From: Mesorhizobium sp. LNHC252B00
Lineage (GTDB): Bacteria; Pseudomonadota; Alphaproteobacteria; Rhizobiales; Rhizobiaceae
Length of the DNA stretch: 64,000 nt
Direction of reading: 5' to 3'
NCBI RefSeq assembly: GCF_000502955.1
Contig: NZ_AYWO01000001.1
Location: 200,180-264,179, forward strand
The notes under the pieces were generated by a model. The model was not told the DNA's origin and searched no databases. It saw only the letters and a program-made list of their open reading frames with translations. Below are positions 50,501 through 59,329 of this stretch, piece by piece. Position 1 is the first letter of the stretch. Each line of letters begins with the position of its first letter. A program made the position numbers and the translations under genes.

Positions 50501-53011
50501 ATGGCAAAACTGGCTGGGCTTCCCTGGACTGACACGAAACTCTTGCTGACGGACTCCGGCATTGACTCCGGCATCAAAGGCGACTGGCTGAACATCGACA
50601 ATTTGACGCTGCCAATCGGAAGCGTGAGCGGCAACGAGAAGACTGGCGATATCTCCGATCTGAGCGACGAACCTGCTGCGGAAACCGGCAAGGGGATTCA
50701 CAGTCACGGATTGGATCGCGCCGCGAACAGCCTCGATCTCATTTCCGCGGATGGGATCACTCTGACATCGGGGAGCGATGGCAGATTGAACCTCAGCGGA
50801 CTGGCCGAGGCGGCAGCCGGAGTTGGCATTCATCTGGACAGCAGCTTTCTCGATTTGTGGCAGGACGCGACAACGGGCCATGCCGACAGCCAAGTCACCT
50901 ATGCCGCCACCACCCCTGAGGCAGTTGCTGACCTCGGCACGGTCTCGACGGGCGCCGCGGCTGCCTCCAGCAGTCTCCTCGCCGCCGCCTCGAATGCAAT
51001 CGACCCGATCTTCGAAACAAGAGTGGCGACCGCCGGCGACGATGTCGAGGAGAAGGGTTCGGGTTCGATCTCGACCAACATAAACGACCTGGAGCTGGGC
51101 TATGACAGCAGCACCCGACAAACGGTAGGCATCCGCTTCACCGCGATCGACATCCCGCAAGGCGCCATCATCACCGGCGCCTATATCCAGTTCCAGGCCA
51201 ATGAGGTGAAGACCGGCGTGACCTCGCTGCTGATCAAGGGCGAAGATACCGACGACGCGAGCGCCTTCACAAGCGTCAGCTTCGACGTGTCCTCACGCGC
51301 GACGACGGACGCGTCCGCAGCCTGGACGCCGGACCCGTGGAACACGGTAGGCGAGCAAGGGCTGACCGAGCGCTCGCCGGACCTGTCGGCGATCGTGCAG
51401 GAGATCATCAATCGCTCGGGCTGGGCTGCGCTCAACGACATGGCATTTTTGGTCACCGGCACTGGCACGCGCACAGCCGATTCCTACGAATACTCGCCGA
51501 CCAGCGCTCCGCTGCTGCACATAGAATATCTGCTGCCAGGATCCGGAAGTCCGGTGGCCTTCAACAGCCCGGCTGACGCCAGCGCCGCCGCCAACCAGAT
51601 CGCCGAGCTTGCCGCGACTGGTGCACCCACCGGGATCACCGCCTCGGCCACGGATCCCGATGCCGGCTCGACCGTCACCTACAGCATCAATGACTCGCGC
51701 TTCGCCATCAATGCCAGCAGCGGCGTCATCACGCGCTCTGCCAACGGCACGCTCGACTTCGAGACCCAGCCGTCGATCAATCTGACAGTGACGGCAAAGT
51801 CTTCCGACGGCACCACCGCCAACCAGGCCTTCACCCTCGCCGTCCTCAACAGCGCTGAGCCGGTCGCCTTCAACACCCCGCCGGATACCGACACCGCCGC
51901 CAACCAGATTGCCCAGAACGCCGCCGCCGGCACGGCGGTCGGGATCACCGCCTCGGCCACGGATCCCGATGCCGGCTCGACGGTCGCCTACAGCATCAAC
52001 GACACGCGCTTCGCCATCAATGCCAGCACCGGTATCATCACACGCTCGAGCACCGGCACGCTTAACGCCCAGTTAGAGCCGTCGGTCAACCTCACCGTCA
52101 CGGCCTCCTCGGCCGACGGCAGTACCGATACCCACGCCTTCGCCGTCAGCATCACCGGTGCTAATCAGCTGCCGACATCAGTGACCTTGGCGCATACCAT
52201 CCTGACGTCGCTGTGGTCGCCACCGAGCCCCGATCCCACGGATCTCGTCTATATTTCTCATCTCGACACGCTGCTGGTTGCCGATAGTGAAGTTGACGAA
52301 ATGTCCATCTTTACCGGCAAGAATCTCTACCAAATGAATCTGAGCGGCACCCTGGCGGGCACGCTCACGACGATCAATTTTTCCGATGAGCCGTCGGGGA
52401 TCGCCTACAATCCCACCAACCACCATCTCTTCTTCACGGACGACACTGGCACCAAGAGCGTGTACGAACTCAACCCCGGACGGGACGGACTTTACAACAC
52501 GTCGGACGACCTTGTGACCTCATTCAAGACGGCCGCATTCGGCAGCACAGACCCGGAGGGGATTGCCTATGATACAAAACGTGGGGTCCTATATGTCGCC
52601 GACGGCACAACCCAGACGATTTACACCATCGCTGCGGGTCCGAATGGCAAATTCGATGGTGTCGCGAGCACGGGCGGCGACGACGTGGTCACGAGTTTTT
52701 CTGCGCGTGCGCTGGGGACCCCTGGCGACGAAAGTATTGCGTACGATCCAGTCCACGACCTCCTTTATATCATTACGTCGAAAAACTCGGTGGCAATGGT
52801 AACGCCTACCGGGCAGTTATTGGGCACGCTCGATATCTCCGCGGCCCATGCCCACAAACCGTCGGGAATGGCGCTGGCGCCAAGCAGCGACGATCCAAGC
52901 CATAGTATGAGCCTGTACATCACTGATCGCGGCGTGGACAATGACTCCCATCCGACCGAGAACGACGGCAAGATCTATGAATTCCATATAAATGATTGGC
53001 TGCTCGCCTGA
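50501..53011 (+). CDS. Large secreted surface protein: DNRLRE-like, cadherin-like repeats, beta-propeller
   Basis: An 836-residue protein without a Sec signal peptide. From N to C: an acidic region of about 160 residues; a DNRLRE/CBM-like domain (DPIFETRVATAGDDVEEKGS to LLHIEYLLPG, about 170-350); two cadherin-like repeats of 103 residues each (VAFN..., ITASATDPDAGSTV); and a C-terminal YncE/SdiA-regulated-like beta-propeller (VYISHLDTLLVADSEVDEMS, IAYDTKRGVLYVADGTTQTI). No GGxGxD repeats are seen. The lack of a Sec signal, together with the PrtD/PrtE-type genes upstream, makes it a likely type I substrate. The ATG has GAGGAG upstream. It may bind the polysaccharide outside the cell. Confidence 0.8.
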   Translation: MAKLAGLPWTDTKLLLTDSGIDSGIKGDWLNIDNLTLPIGSVSGNEKTGDISDLSDEPAAETGKGIHSHGLDRAANSLDLISADGITLTSGSDGRLNLSGLAEAAAGVGIHLDSSFLDLWQDATTGHADSQVTYAATTPEAVADLGTVSTGAAAASSSLLAAASNAIDPIFETRVATAGDDVEEKGSGSISTNINDLELGYDSSTRQTVGIRFTAIDIPQGAIITGAYIQFQANEVKTGVTSLLIKGEDTDDASAFTSVSFDVSSRATTDASAAWTPDPWNTVGEQGLTERSPDLSAIVQEIINRSGWAALNDMAFLVTGTGTRTADSYEYSPTSAPLLHIEYLLPGSGSPVAFNSPADASAAANQIAELAATGAPTGITASATDPDAGSTVTYSINDSRFAINASSGVITRSANGTLDFETQPSINLTVTAKSSDGTTANQAFTLAVLNSAEPVAFNTPPDTDTAANQIAQNAAAGTAVGITASATDPDAGSTVAYSINDTRFAINASTGIITRSSTGTLNAQLEPSVNLTVTASSADGSTDTHAFAVSITGANQLPTSVTLAHTILTSLWSPPSPDPTDLVYISHLDTLLVADSEVDEMSIFTGKNLYQMNLSGTLAGTLTTINFSDEPSGIAYNPTNHHLFFTDDTGTKSVYELNPGRDGLYNTSDDLVTSFKTAAFGSTDPEGIAYDTKRGVLYVADGTTQTIYTIAAGPNGKFDGVASTGGDDVVTSFSARALGTPGDESIAYDPVHDLLYIITSKNSVAMVTPTGQLLGTLDISAAHAHKPSGMALAPSSDDPSHSMSLYITDRGVDNDSHPTENDGKIYEFHINDWLLA
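50552..50575. repeat. 12-bp tandem duplication in the surface-protein 5' end
   Basis: GACTCCGGCATT is followed by GACTCCGGCATC (11 of 12 identical), in frame, giving DSGIDSGI. Confidence 0.8.
51543..52160 (+). repeat. Two 309-bp coding repeats (cadherin-like)
   Basis: The blocks starting near 51543 and 51852 encode homologous 103-residue repeats. A stretch of about 90 bases (from 51632 and from 51941) is nearly identical at DNA level, which points to recent duplication or gene conversion. Confidence 0.85.
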
Positions 53012-53110
53012 TCCTGCACGGCGCGTGTTTCAGACCACCGGAACTCGTCATGCCCGGCCGGCTCACTGATTTGAAATTCGGACCCGTGAGCCGGTAGCCG
53101 CCGGCAAAGA

Positions 53111-53162
53111 AAAGCCCGGACCACTTGCGGCACACAAAAGTGCCGCAAGTGGTCCGGGCTTT
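53111..53162. terminator. Bidirectional terminator with a perfect 23-bp stem
   Basis: Left arm 53111-53133 (begins AAAGCCCGGACC) and right arm 53140-53162 (ends GGTCCGGGCTTT) are exact complements around a 6-base loop ACAAAA. It lies between the convergent surface-protein gene and the minus-strand peptide operon, with A/T runs on both sides. Confidence 0.9.
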
Positions 53163-53221
53163 CAAATGACAGGCTTACGTTCTCACAACGCTGTTTTCAG
53201 CGACCATGATGCTCGAAGAGC

Positions 53222-53464
53222 TTACGCCTGCCCGGGAGGACCGGAGTGGATGTGGTTCTTGTCTCCCCAACCATTGCCCGGGCGTGATCCGCCCGATTGG
53301 GCAATCGCCTTGGAGTTCAAGCTCGTGCCGAGCAAAAGCGTCACAGCCGGCGGCGTAACTGCCGCAAAGCGCCCCGCCTTCTTGAGAAAGTCGCGGCGTG
53401 CCTGAGCTTCCGAGACCAGGTTCTCCTGAGTCCGTTCTGAGCTTTTTGTGCTTTCAGTTGACAT
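53222..53464 (-). CDS. Small Tat-signal peptide, possible precursor
   Basis: An 80-residue protein beginning MSTESTKSSERTQENLVSEA. It has a twin-arginine motif ARRDFLKKAG (R23, R24), a hydrophobic part (VTPPAVTLLLGTSLNSKAIA) and then a short core-like tail SGGSRPGNGWGDKNHIHSGPPGQA, rich in Gly, Pro, His and Ser. The ATG is clear (GGAGAGG at six bases). The protein ends right at the bidirectional terminator and is the last gene of a six-gene minus-strand run with the PqqD-HprK fusion and the nucleotidyltransferase. After Tat export only about 24 residues would remain. It could be a modified peptide or a small periplasmic factor; the function is unknown. Confidence 0.75.
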   Translation of the reverse strand: MSTESTKSSERTQENLVSEAQARRDFLKKAGRFAAVTPPAVTLLLGTSLNSKAIAQSGGSRPGNGWGDKNHIHSGPPGQA

Positions 53465-53545
53465 GTCAAACCTCTCCACAACCGTCTCAAATTTACAGAT
53501 CGAGCTTATGCTTTGTGACCCGGGGGCACTAGTTCTCCAAAAGGC

Positions 53546-54541
53546 TTAGATTTTGGTGCGAGGGTTGAAAAGCGTGCGAGCAATGCGACGTAAGAAGTCC
53601 GACGGCCCACGTCGCACCAAGCCGTAGCCGCGTGAAAATCGCCATGTCCCCCACATCAAATTGCCGGCCAAGCGCAGCGGCGCTCCGACGACGGGGTGGG
53701 TCGCCGTGAAGATGCGTCTCCAGTGCTGGATACGGACCATCCGGCGTTGTGCACACTTTGCCGGGATTCTGGTTCCAAAGAAATGATGCATGGCCAGGAG
53801 CTGGGTGTCGAGCGCATTACGGGCGGTTCCATCCGACATGGATTGCTGCAGTGACGTCCAATCCACGTCATCGCTTTCCGCCAATCGTGCCAGATCATGA
53901 AGGTGCCTGAGATCTATCCTTCCGCGCCAGTAATCTCCCTCCTTGAGAAGGTCGTGCACCATCCAGTGCATGGCGCGGGCCTGAGCGGTAGGAATTTTCA
54001 CCCGAAGGCCGCCTCGCTGAACAAGCTTGGGGGGGTGACAGCCGTTCGCTCGGCTCGAGCGGAGCTCCAGCATTCCGGCGTCCTGCTGGCGGGCCATGCC
54101 TCGAGCGCCCGCCACATCGACGTAGCCAAGCTCTTCAAGACAGGCTCTGGCGACCGTCTCTTGGCGCGGATTCACAGCTAGATCAAGGTCACTCGTCATC
54201 CTGCTGGGAATCCGGCCGGCCGGTGAAAGGAACAACGGAATGGCACCCTTGAGCAGGAGCGGAACGATATCGCTGCCATTGAGGGCCGCAACGGCTTCAC
54301 GCAATTGGGAACGCAAGCGCAGGTTCCGTTCCCGATTGCAGTCGTGAACGAACCGAAGATACTCACGCACGTCCTGCGGGAGCTGGTGGATTTGTCCGGC
54401 ACGCGCGAGGGAGGAAAACAAATCGGGTGTGAGCAGAGTGTGATTTGCCAAAGCAATCACGGCCTGCCAATCGGCCCTGTCAGTCGGACTGCCGCGAAGT
54501 CCGGCGATCAACGCCTCAAGCGCGTTGCCCCTGCTCATCAT
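53546..54541 (-). CDS. Nucleotidyltransferase-like protein (PF14907 type)
   Basis: A 331-residue protein with the signature PLLLKGAIPLFLSPAGR (about 94-110) and SRMTSDLDLAV (acidic pair D118, D120), typical of the uncharacterised nucleotidyltransferases that accompany HprK-related kinases. ATG 54541 overlaps the stop of the upstream gene by ATGA, so the two are made together. Homologues sit in lasso-peptide and HPr-kinase-related systems and are suspected to modify a peptide or sugar phosphate. The substrate here is unknown. Confidence 0.8.
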   Translation of the reverse strand: MMSRGNALEALIAGLRGSPTDRADWQAVIALANHTLLTPDLFSSLARAGQIHQLPQDVREYLRFVHDCNRERNLRLRSQLREAVAALNGSDIVPLLLKGAIPLFLSPAGRIPSRMTSDLDLAVNPRQETVARACLEELGYVDVAGARGMARQQDAGMLELRSSRANGCHPPKLVQRGGLRVKIPTAQARAMHWMVHDLLKEGDYWRGRIDLRHLHDLARLAESDDVDWTSLQQSMSDGTARNALDTQLLAMHHFFGTRIPAKCAQRRMVRIQHWRRIFTATHPVVGAPLRLAGNLMWGTWRFSRGYGLVRRGPSDFLRRIARTLFNPRTKI

Positions 54542-55698
54542 CGGCACGCTTGCGATATAAGTTGTACCGCATCATCAAGCTTCGAATAGTTCAGGCAATA
54601 GGTTTCGGCCGATCCGATGAGTTGGGTCAGAACTTCGAACGCGGTGCCACTCAGCCTTCCGCCGGGTGCAAGCGCGCCGTTGAGAAGACCGCGCAATGCG
54701 TTGGCAGGATCGACCGGCTCCAGGCAAGCCTTCGAACCGTGGCCTCGACGCAGCAGGACCACACTGCCGATAGGCAGGGGAGAATGAGCCAAGGGCGCCG
54801 ACGCCTTGGGCACGGCAAACCGCACACGCCTACGGTCGGGCCGGCGGCAGACTGGAGCATCGTCGAGATCGGCGCAGTATTCGGCCAGAAGCGGCCATGC
54901 CCCCGCCTTGACCGCGCAGGCAAACGGCAGGCCAACGCCACGCCCCCTGGAGTCCAGCAGAGTAACATCATCAGCGGCAAAGCCGAATCCGGCATGGACC
55001 AATGCCAAAGTCAGTGTTGTCTTGCCCGCGCCCGGATTGCCGCAAAGAAGGACCATACGTCCATTGCTGAAAAGGCCCGCCGCATGGAGAGCGAGTTCAT
55101 AGACGCCGCGATCGAGAACCTCGTTCAGCAATTGTCCTTTCAGTGTGACGGCTAGTTCGTCGGCAGGGCAGGACAGAATCCAATCGCCATCCCGGAACAG
55201 ATGGATCCGTCCCCCGTGCTCAACTACCTCGAGTAGAACGTCGGCAGCCTCACTTCGAACCTCAAGATGCCGAAATACGGTGATTGCGGGGAATGCGGAG
55301 GCTGCTGGATAGACGATCCGCATGTTGAGGCCCGCAACGGCAACCACCTGGCTCACGAGTTCCTGAGCTGCTGACGGAGACACAGGCACGCGGGGCCGTA
55401 TCAGGCTAAGCCGCTGCCAGTCCGCGAGCGCCGCCTCGACATGCCTGTTTGCCTCAAGCCTTTCAACGCCCCTGCGCATCATCTCGACCGAAATGGCTTG
55501 CGGTGCCATGCCTTCTTCCAGACAGCGCCAGATGTCGGCAGCAGTGTCGTTGATGGCGAAAATGGCCTGATTTGTCGGGCTGAACAGGACGTTTCTTTCC
55601 CTGACGCGTACCAACCGTCCTTGGATTACAAACGTCGCAGAACTGTGATCGGCGAGGCGCGGTGTCGCAGTTCTGTCAATGGCCTCGTGCTGATTCAT
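54538..55698 (-). CDS. PqqD-like / HPr-kinase-like fusion protein
   Basis: A 386-residue protein. The N-terminal 100 residues form a PqqD-like domain (VRERNVLFSPTNQAIFAIND, residues 32-51; TAADIWRCLEEG). PqqD domains bind leader peptides in RiPP systems. The C-terminal half (about 125-386) is HprK-like, with LHAAGLF (H205), Walker A GNPGAGKTT (220-228) and AADDVTLL (D243, D244). HprK-type kinases phosphorylate serine; one in the paeninodin lasso cluster phosphorylates the peptide. The fusion of both activities next to a small Tat peptide suggests it recognises and phosphorylates that peptide, which is an inference. Confidence 0.83.
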   Translation of the reverse strand: MNQHEAIDRTATPRLADHSSATFVIQGRLVRVRERNVLFSPTNQAIFAINDTAADIWRCLEEGMAPQAISVEMMRRGVERLEANRHVEAALADWQRLSLIRPRVPVSPSAAQELVSQVVAVAGLNMRIVYPAASAFPAITVFRHLEVRSEAADVLLEVVEHGGRIHLFRDGDWILSCPADELAVTLKGQLLNEVLDRGVYELALHAAGLFSNGRMVLLCGNPGAGKTTLTLALVHAGFGFAADDVTLLDSRGRGVGLPFACAVKAGAWPLLAEYCADLDDAPVCRRPDRRRVRFAVPKASAPLAHSPLPIGSVVLLRRGHGSKACLEPVDPANALRGLLNGALAPGGRLSGTAFEVLTQLIGSAETYCLNYSKLDDAVQLISQACR

Positions 55699-55785
55699 CG
55701 CGGTGACGGTCCAAGCTGTTATGGCAAGGCGGGTGTGGTCGATGGGCGAGCGACATGCATTATCGTCACCGAGGGCTGCGATTTC

Positions 55786-56802
55786 TCACAGCACTTCGTC
55801 GGAAAACCTGGCCACATCCTGATGCGCTGCGATCCACTGGAGGTGCGCCCTGCTCCAGTAGCTCCTGGCGCCGGCGCCGGTCAGCACTCTGAAACCAGAC
55901 GGCGGCAGCGGCAACGCGGAGGGTATTGGCGCGTCGGGCAGCCACAGCAACACATTGTCGCGACTTTCAATCGTCAGCCGCCATGTTCTTTCCAGGCGAC
56001 GGAATCCACGCATGTTAGCCGCAGCCAACGCAAAAACCGATTCCGTAATCCGCAACCTGGGTGACTGGTCGACAGCTTTGATCGGCGCCTGATGTGTGAT
56101 TTCGCCCTTGGAGAGAAAGGCGTGCATACGAATGAGGGATCTGTCGATCCGCACGATTTGGCCTGTTCCGTCCCGTTCGTTTGATGCAGGATCCAGGCTG
56201 ATCCCTGAGAAACATCCGTCGAACAGGCAGTCTTCAACGATGCCGCTGAGAAGATAGTCGTTCTCCACCGCATCATCCCTGATTTCGCTGAGCCAGCAGC
56301 CTTTTAGCCGAAAGCCGTCGGCGTGCTCGGCGAAGCGAATGCCATCCCAGCAGCGACGCGCACGGATACCCTCTATTGTCGCGTCGGTGGTTCCGTCCCT
56401 GACAAGCAGAGCGGCGCTGTTGCAATACGTGTCGCGCCAATCAGACGTTAGCGGCACCTGACCATCGAAGCGCCCTCCGATAAGGCGAACGCCGGGGCAG
56501 TTGCGGATGACGAGGGGATAGCGATTGACGGGCAACGGCCCCTCGTCGCATCCGGTCGTCGCGCTGGGATCGCTATTTCTGCTGTTGGCAACCGTGAAGG
56601 AAGCATTTCGAGCGTCGATTGTTGCTCCCGGCTCGAGGTTCTTAATCGATTGCTGTTCGAATCCATAGGCACCTGCCAGGACGAATTCCTTGCCTTTCGG
56701 CGCCTGTTCCTCTTGCGCTGAGCCCGAGCCCGGCAACAGGGCGATCAGGGGATACAGGCCGGCGACGCCCATGAATGATCGGCGGTTCATTGTAGTGCTC
56801 AT
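55786..56802 (-). CDS. Tat-exported right-handed beta-helix protein
   Basis: A 338-residue protein with a twin-arginine signal MNRRSFMGVAGLYPLIALLP, cut after about residue 29 (GSAQ). The rest has the short repeated turns of a parallel beta-helix (ATIEGIRARRCWDGIRFAEH, GIVEDCLFDGCFSGISLDPA), as in pectate lyase-like or epimerase-like proteins acting on polysaccharides. No lyase catalytic residues can be assigned with confidence. It overlaps the P-loop gene by ATGA. It probably acts on the polysaccharide in the periplasm. Confidence 0.78.
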   Translation of the reverse strand: MSTTMNRRSFMGVAGLYPLIALLPGSGSAQEEQAPKGKEFVLAGAYGFEQQSIKNLEPGATIDARNASFTVANSRNSDPSATTGCDEGPLPVNRYPLVIRNCPGVRLIGGRFDGQVPLTSDWRDTYCNSAALLVRDGTTDATIEGIRARRCWDGIRFAEHADGFRLKGCWLSEIRDDAVENDYLLSGIVEDCLFDGCFSGISLDPASNERDGTGQIVRIDRSLIRMHAFLSKGEITHQAPIKAVDQSPRLRITESVFALAAANMRGFRRLERTWRLTIESRDNVLLWLPDAPIPSALPLPPSGFRVLTGAGARSYWSRAHLQWIAAHQDVARFSDEVL

Positions 56803-57632
56803 TGACCTGCCGGATCGCCCAGCCGACGTCGTTCGAGACAGGCCAAAAGCACAGCCTCCAGAACCCTTTCGGCGACATCTTCGGGCGATGCCAACCTTTC
56901 CACGTCGACCGCCGCCAGCACGCCGACGTGATCTTCCGTGTCCATTCCCCTCTCAAGATCGGCCGCAATCTCGCGGCAAGCACAATCCGCAGCCGACCAG
57001 AGATGACCGCCGCAATCAGGAGATGCCCTTTGCATCCGCGAGGACCGATCGCCCCTTTTCAGAAGTCGATTTCGTGCTAGGCCGATCTCGCCGCGCAGAT
57101 GGACAAAAACCATGTCATGCACGCCAATGGCGAACAAGATGTCAATCCAGCTCTCCGAAGTTGCCCGATGCTTAGCCTTAAGCGATATGGAGAGGAATCC
57201 CTGCAGCAGCCCCTGATCCATAATAGTGATAGTATTCTTTCCCTGCCTTTCGGTTTGGATATAGGCAACCAAAACGGAAAGGTTCCAAATAACCCTGATT
57301 GCATCGACAAACGACGATTGGCCACTCTCGATGACAAAACGTGCAATTCGGGCGAGCAACGAGCGAAACTGACGGTCCTTGAATCTCGGGGCAACAATAC
57401 CGATCCTGTGGATCTGGCGGTCGATGAACGTTCTTGTCTCCCACGCTATTCTCACATCGCCTGCCAGCGGGCCGCACCGTCGCAAGTCGTTCGCCAACAG
57501 GGTGGAAGCGGTTGTCTTTCCGATCCCAGGGAGACCAAAGAATTCGACGAATCGAATGTCTGTTTGAGGCGCGCTTGCTTCAAGGCTTGGCGGCAAGCCT
57601 AGCGCCAGCTCGCTAGCTGTGTGCGGAATCAT
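56799..57632 (-). CDS. P-loop kinase, thymidylate-kinase-like
   Basis: A 277-residue protein with Walker A FFGLPGIGKTT (G33-T40) near the N-terminus and a later hydrophobic strand ending in an acidic residue (TITIMDQGLLQGFLS). It resembles kinases of the dNMP/thymidylate group found in polysaccharide loci; the acceptor is not known. It shares the operon with the nucleotidyltransferase 53546-54541, echoing the kinase/nucleotidyltransferase fusion at 39463. The start has 53 bases to the upstream gene. Confidence 0.7.
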   Translation of the reverse strand: MIPHTASELALGLPPSLEASAPQTDIRFVEFFGLPGIGKTTASTLLANDLRRCGPLAGDVRIAWETRTFIDRQIHRIGIVAPRFKDRQFRSLLARIARFVIESGQSSFVDAIRVIWNLSVLVAYIQTERQGKNTITIMDQGLLQGFLSISLKAKHRATSESWIDILFAIGVHDMVFVHLRGEIGLARNRLLKRGDRSSRMQRASPDCGGHLWSAADCACREIAADLERGMDTEDHVGVLAAVDVERLASPEDVAERVLEAVLLACLERRRLGDPAGQ

Positions 57633-57685
57633 TGGGCTCGGTTGGCGAGGTTGGTTCTAGGGAGACAAAGAGACATGGCGGAAGC

Positions 57686-58966
57686 TCAATGTTGAAAGAG
57701 CTGAGTTCCAATTCTTGCGTACAGCTTTGGGCTCTCACCAAGCCCGCTCTGCATTGATCGTTGCCTGCCGCGGTAGAAGATGAGCAAAGCCAAGGGCAGC
57801 CAGAAGAAGGGCGCTGTTGATGGGCCGAAAGAATCGCTCATCTGGTTTGCGGCGATGTAGTTGAAAACGGAAACCGATGTTCCGAGCACCATCACATTAA
57901 TTTCCGTCGAGTGGTCCCCCCTGTCCTTATCAAACAATGTACTGAAGACAGCGCTGACAACATATGTCACGACCACGAGTACCATCACTGACATCAACCC
58001 GACGCCGGGCACCCCCAGTGTTCTAAAGGCGTCGATGAACAGGTTGTGGCTATGGGGAGCAATATCGCCCACCCACTGCCCTGCGCCGACCCCCATAAAC
58101 GGATGCGATAGGCCGAGGTCTATAGATATAGACCACAGCCGCTGCCGCGAGATGACCGAATGTGCCTCGCCTCCGGACAATTGGAGGGCGAGCAGATTGT
58201 AAGCCCGTGGATTGAGGTACTGCAATGCCACCAGGCTCGCTTCCAGCAATATCGGAGCCGTAACCATACCCGCGATTACTGCTATTGGGCTCTGCTTTCT
58301 TCTGACCAGATAGAAGCTGTATATTCCGAAGAACGCTCCGAGGCCTGCAACGCCGAGAACGAAATTTGTCTTTGAACCCGATTTCACCAAACCCAGGAGC
58401 ACCGCAACGAGGCAGCCCAAGAGGAGAACACGGTGGCTGCGGGATGAGACCAGCTTCGCGGCGACAAGCGGCAGAGCAGCCGACAAGGCGATCCCGAGTT
58501 GGTTAGAGTGCTTGAAATAGCCTTCCGCGCGATCGGCAAATCTGGCATCGCCCAGCCCGATTGCGACTAGACAGGATGTTGCAACACTCATGATGATCAT
58601 CGCCATCACTATCCTATCGATTGCCACGAGACCCTTTGGTCTGGTGGAAATCGCTGCGACTGCTGGAATAATCGCGAAGCCGAACACCTGCGCAAAAACC
58701 GCGCGCATCGTCCTGATCGGACTGTCGGCGTAAAGCATCGACAGTAGGGACAGAACCATGATGAAAGCAGATATGGCCAGCACCGCAGTCGCCAGTGCCG
58801 CTTCGGTCCGATGGAGGCGTCTTGCTGTTTCGGCATAGGCACCGACGCTTACCAGGGCGCAGAACAGAGCAAGCAGGAAAGAAAGCGAGCCATCCGTTCC
58901 GGCAATCCGCGTGGCGCCAGGGAACCAGATGGACACGATCAGCAAAAGAACGGATACCTGCAGCAT
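57686..58966 (-). CDS. O-antigen ligase/polymerase-like membrane protein (Wzy-like)
   Basis: A protein of about 426 residues with 10 to 12 membrane helices. The large periplasmic loop contains HSVISRQRLWSISIDLGLSH and PFMGVGAGQWVGDIAPHSHN, the usual signature of the Wzy/WaaL family. It likely polymerises the repeat units flipped by the protein encoded at 48833. The ATG at 58966 places the first helix next to the N-terminus; a TTG at 59056 would add a 30-residue arginine-rich stretch. It opens the minus-strand six-gene run. Confidence 0.85.
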   Translation of the reverse strand: MLQVSVLLLIVSIWFPGATRIAGTDGSLSFLLALFCALVSVGAYAETARRLHRTEAALATAVLAISAFIMVLSLLSMLYADSPIRTMRAVFAQVFGFAIIPAVAAISTRPKGLVAIDRIVMAMIIMSVATSCLVAIGLGDARFADRAEGYFKHSNQLGIALSAALPLVAAKLVSSRSHRVLLLGCLVAVLLGLVKSGSKTNFVLGVAGLGAFFGIYSFYLVRRKQSPIAVIAGMVTAPILLEASLVALQYLNPRAYNLLALQLSGGEAHSVISRQRLWSISIDLGLSHPFMGVGAGQWVGDIAPHSHNLFIDAFRTLGVPGVGLMSVMVLVVVTYVVSAVFSTLFDKDRGDHSTEINVMVLGTSVSVFNYIAANQMSDSFGPSTAPFFWLPLALLIFYRGRQRSMQSGLGESPKLYARIGTQLFQH

Positions 58967-59329
58967 AGATGGGATGTCACACCGAACGCGTGATCTAGGA
59001 ATTTCGTGCCGACGCAACTCTGCCCTGATGCGCAACGTACAGCGCCTTGTTGGCAAGCTGCCGCACGGCAGGTGAATCTCCGCATACCTATTTTCACGAG
59101 CAGCCTAGGCTCAGCGGATGGACATGGAAATGTGCGAAAAGGGTGCATTGGGACAGGGTGCACTACGCCTTTTGTGCAAAGCGGCTGAGGTGTAGCGATT
59201 TCCCACAACTTGATCGACAGTCGGCCAGTCAGTGCAGCCGGATTGGGTGTTGGTACGGATTCGCAGATGTGGGAGACTCAGGTACGGCACTTTGAGTCTT
59301 CTGAGTCTTCCACACCGTAGGAGATCGCC
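58967..59329. other. Divergent intergenic region
   Basis: A 363-base gap between the Wzy-like gene and the small membrane protein gene. No gene is supported. It contains a 9-bp tandem pair GAGTCTTCT/GAGTCTTCC (59294-59311) just before the ribosome site of the small gene, and presumably promoters for both directions. Confidence 0.5.

Noticed and set aside
53222..53464. Reading the small Tat peptide as a classical lasso-peptide precursor
   Set aside because: No asparagine-synthetase-like cyclase or transglutaminase-like protease is encoded nearby, so only a looser modified-peptide hypothesis is kept.
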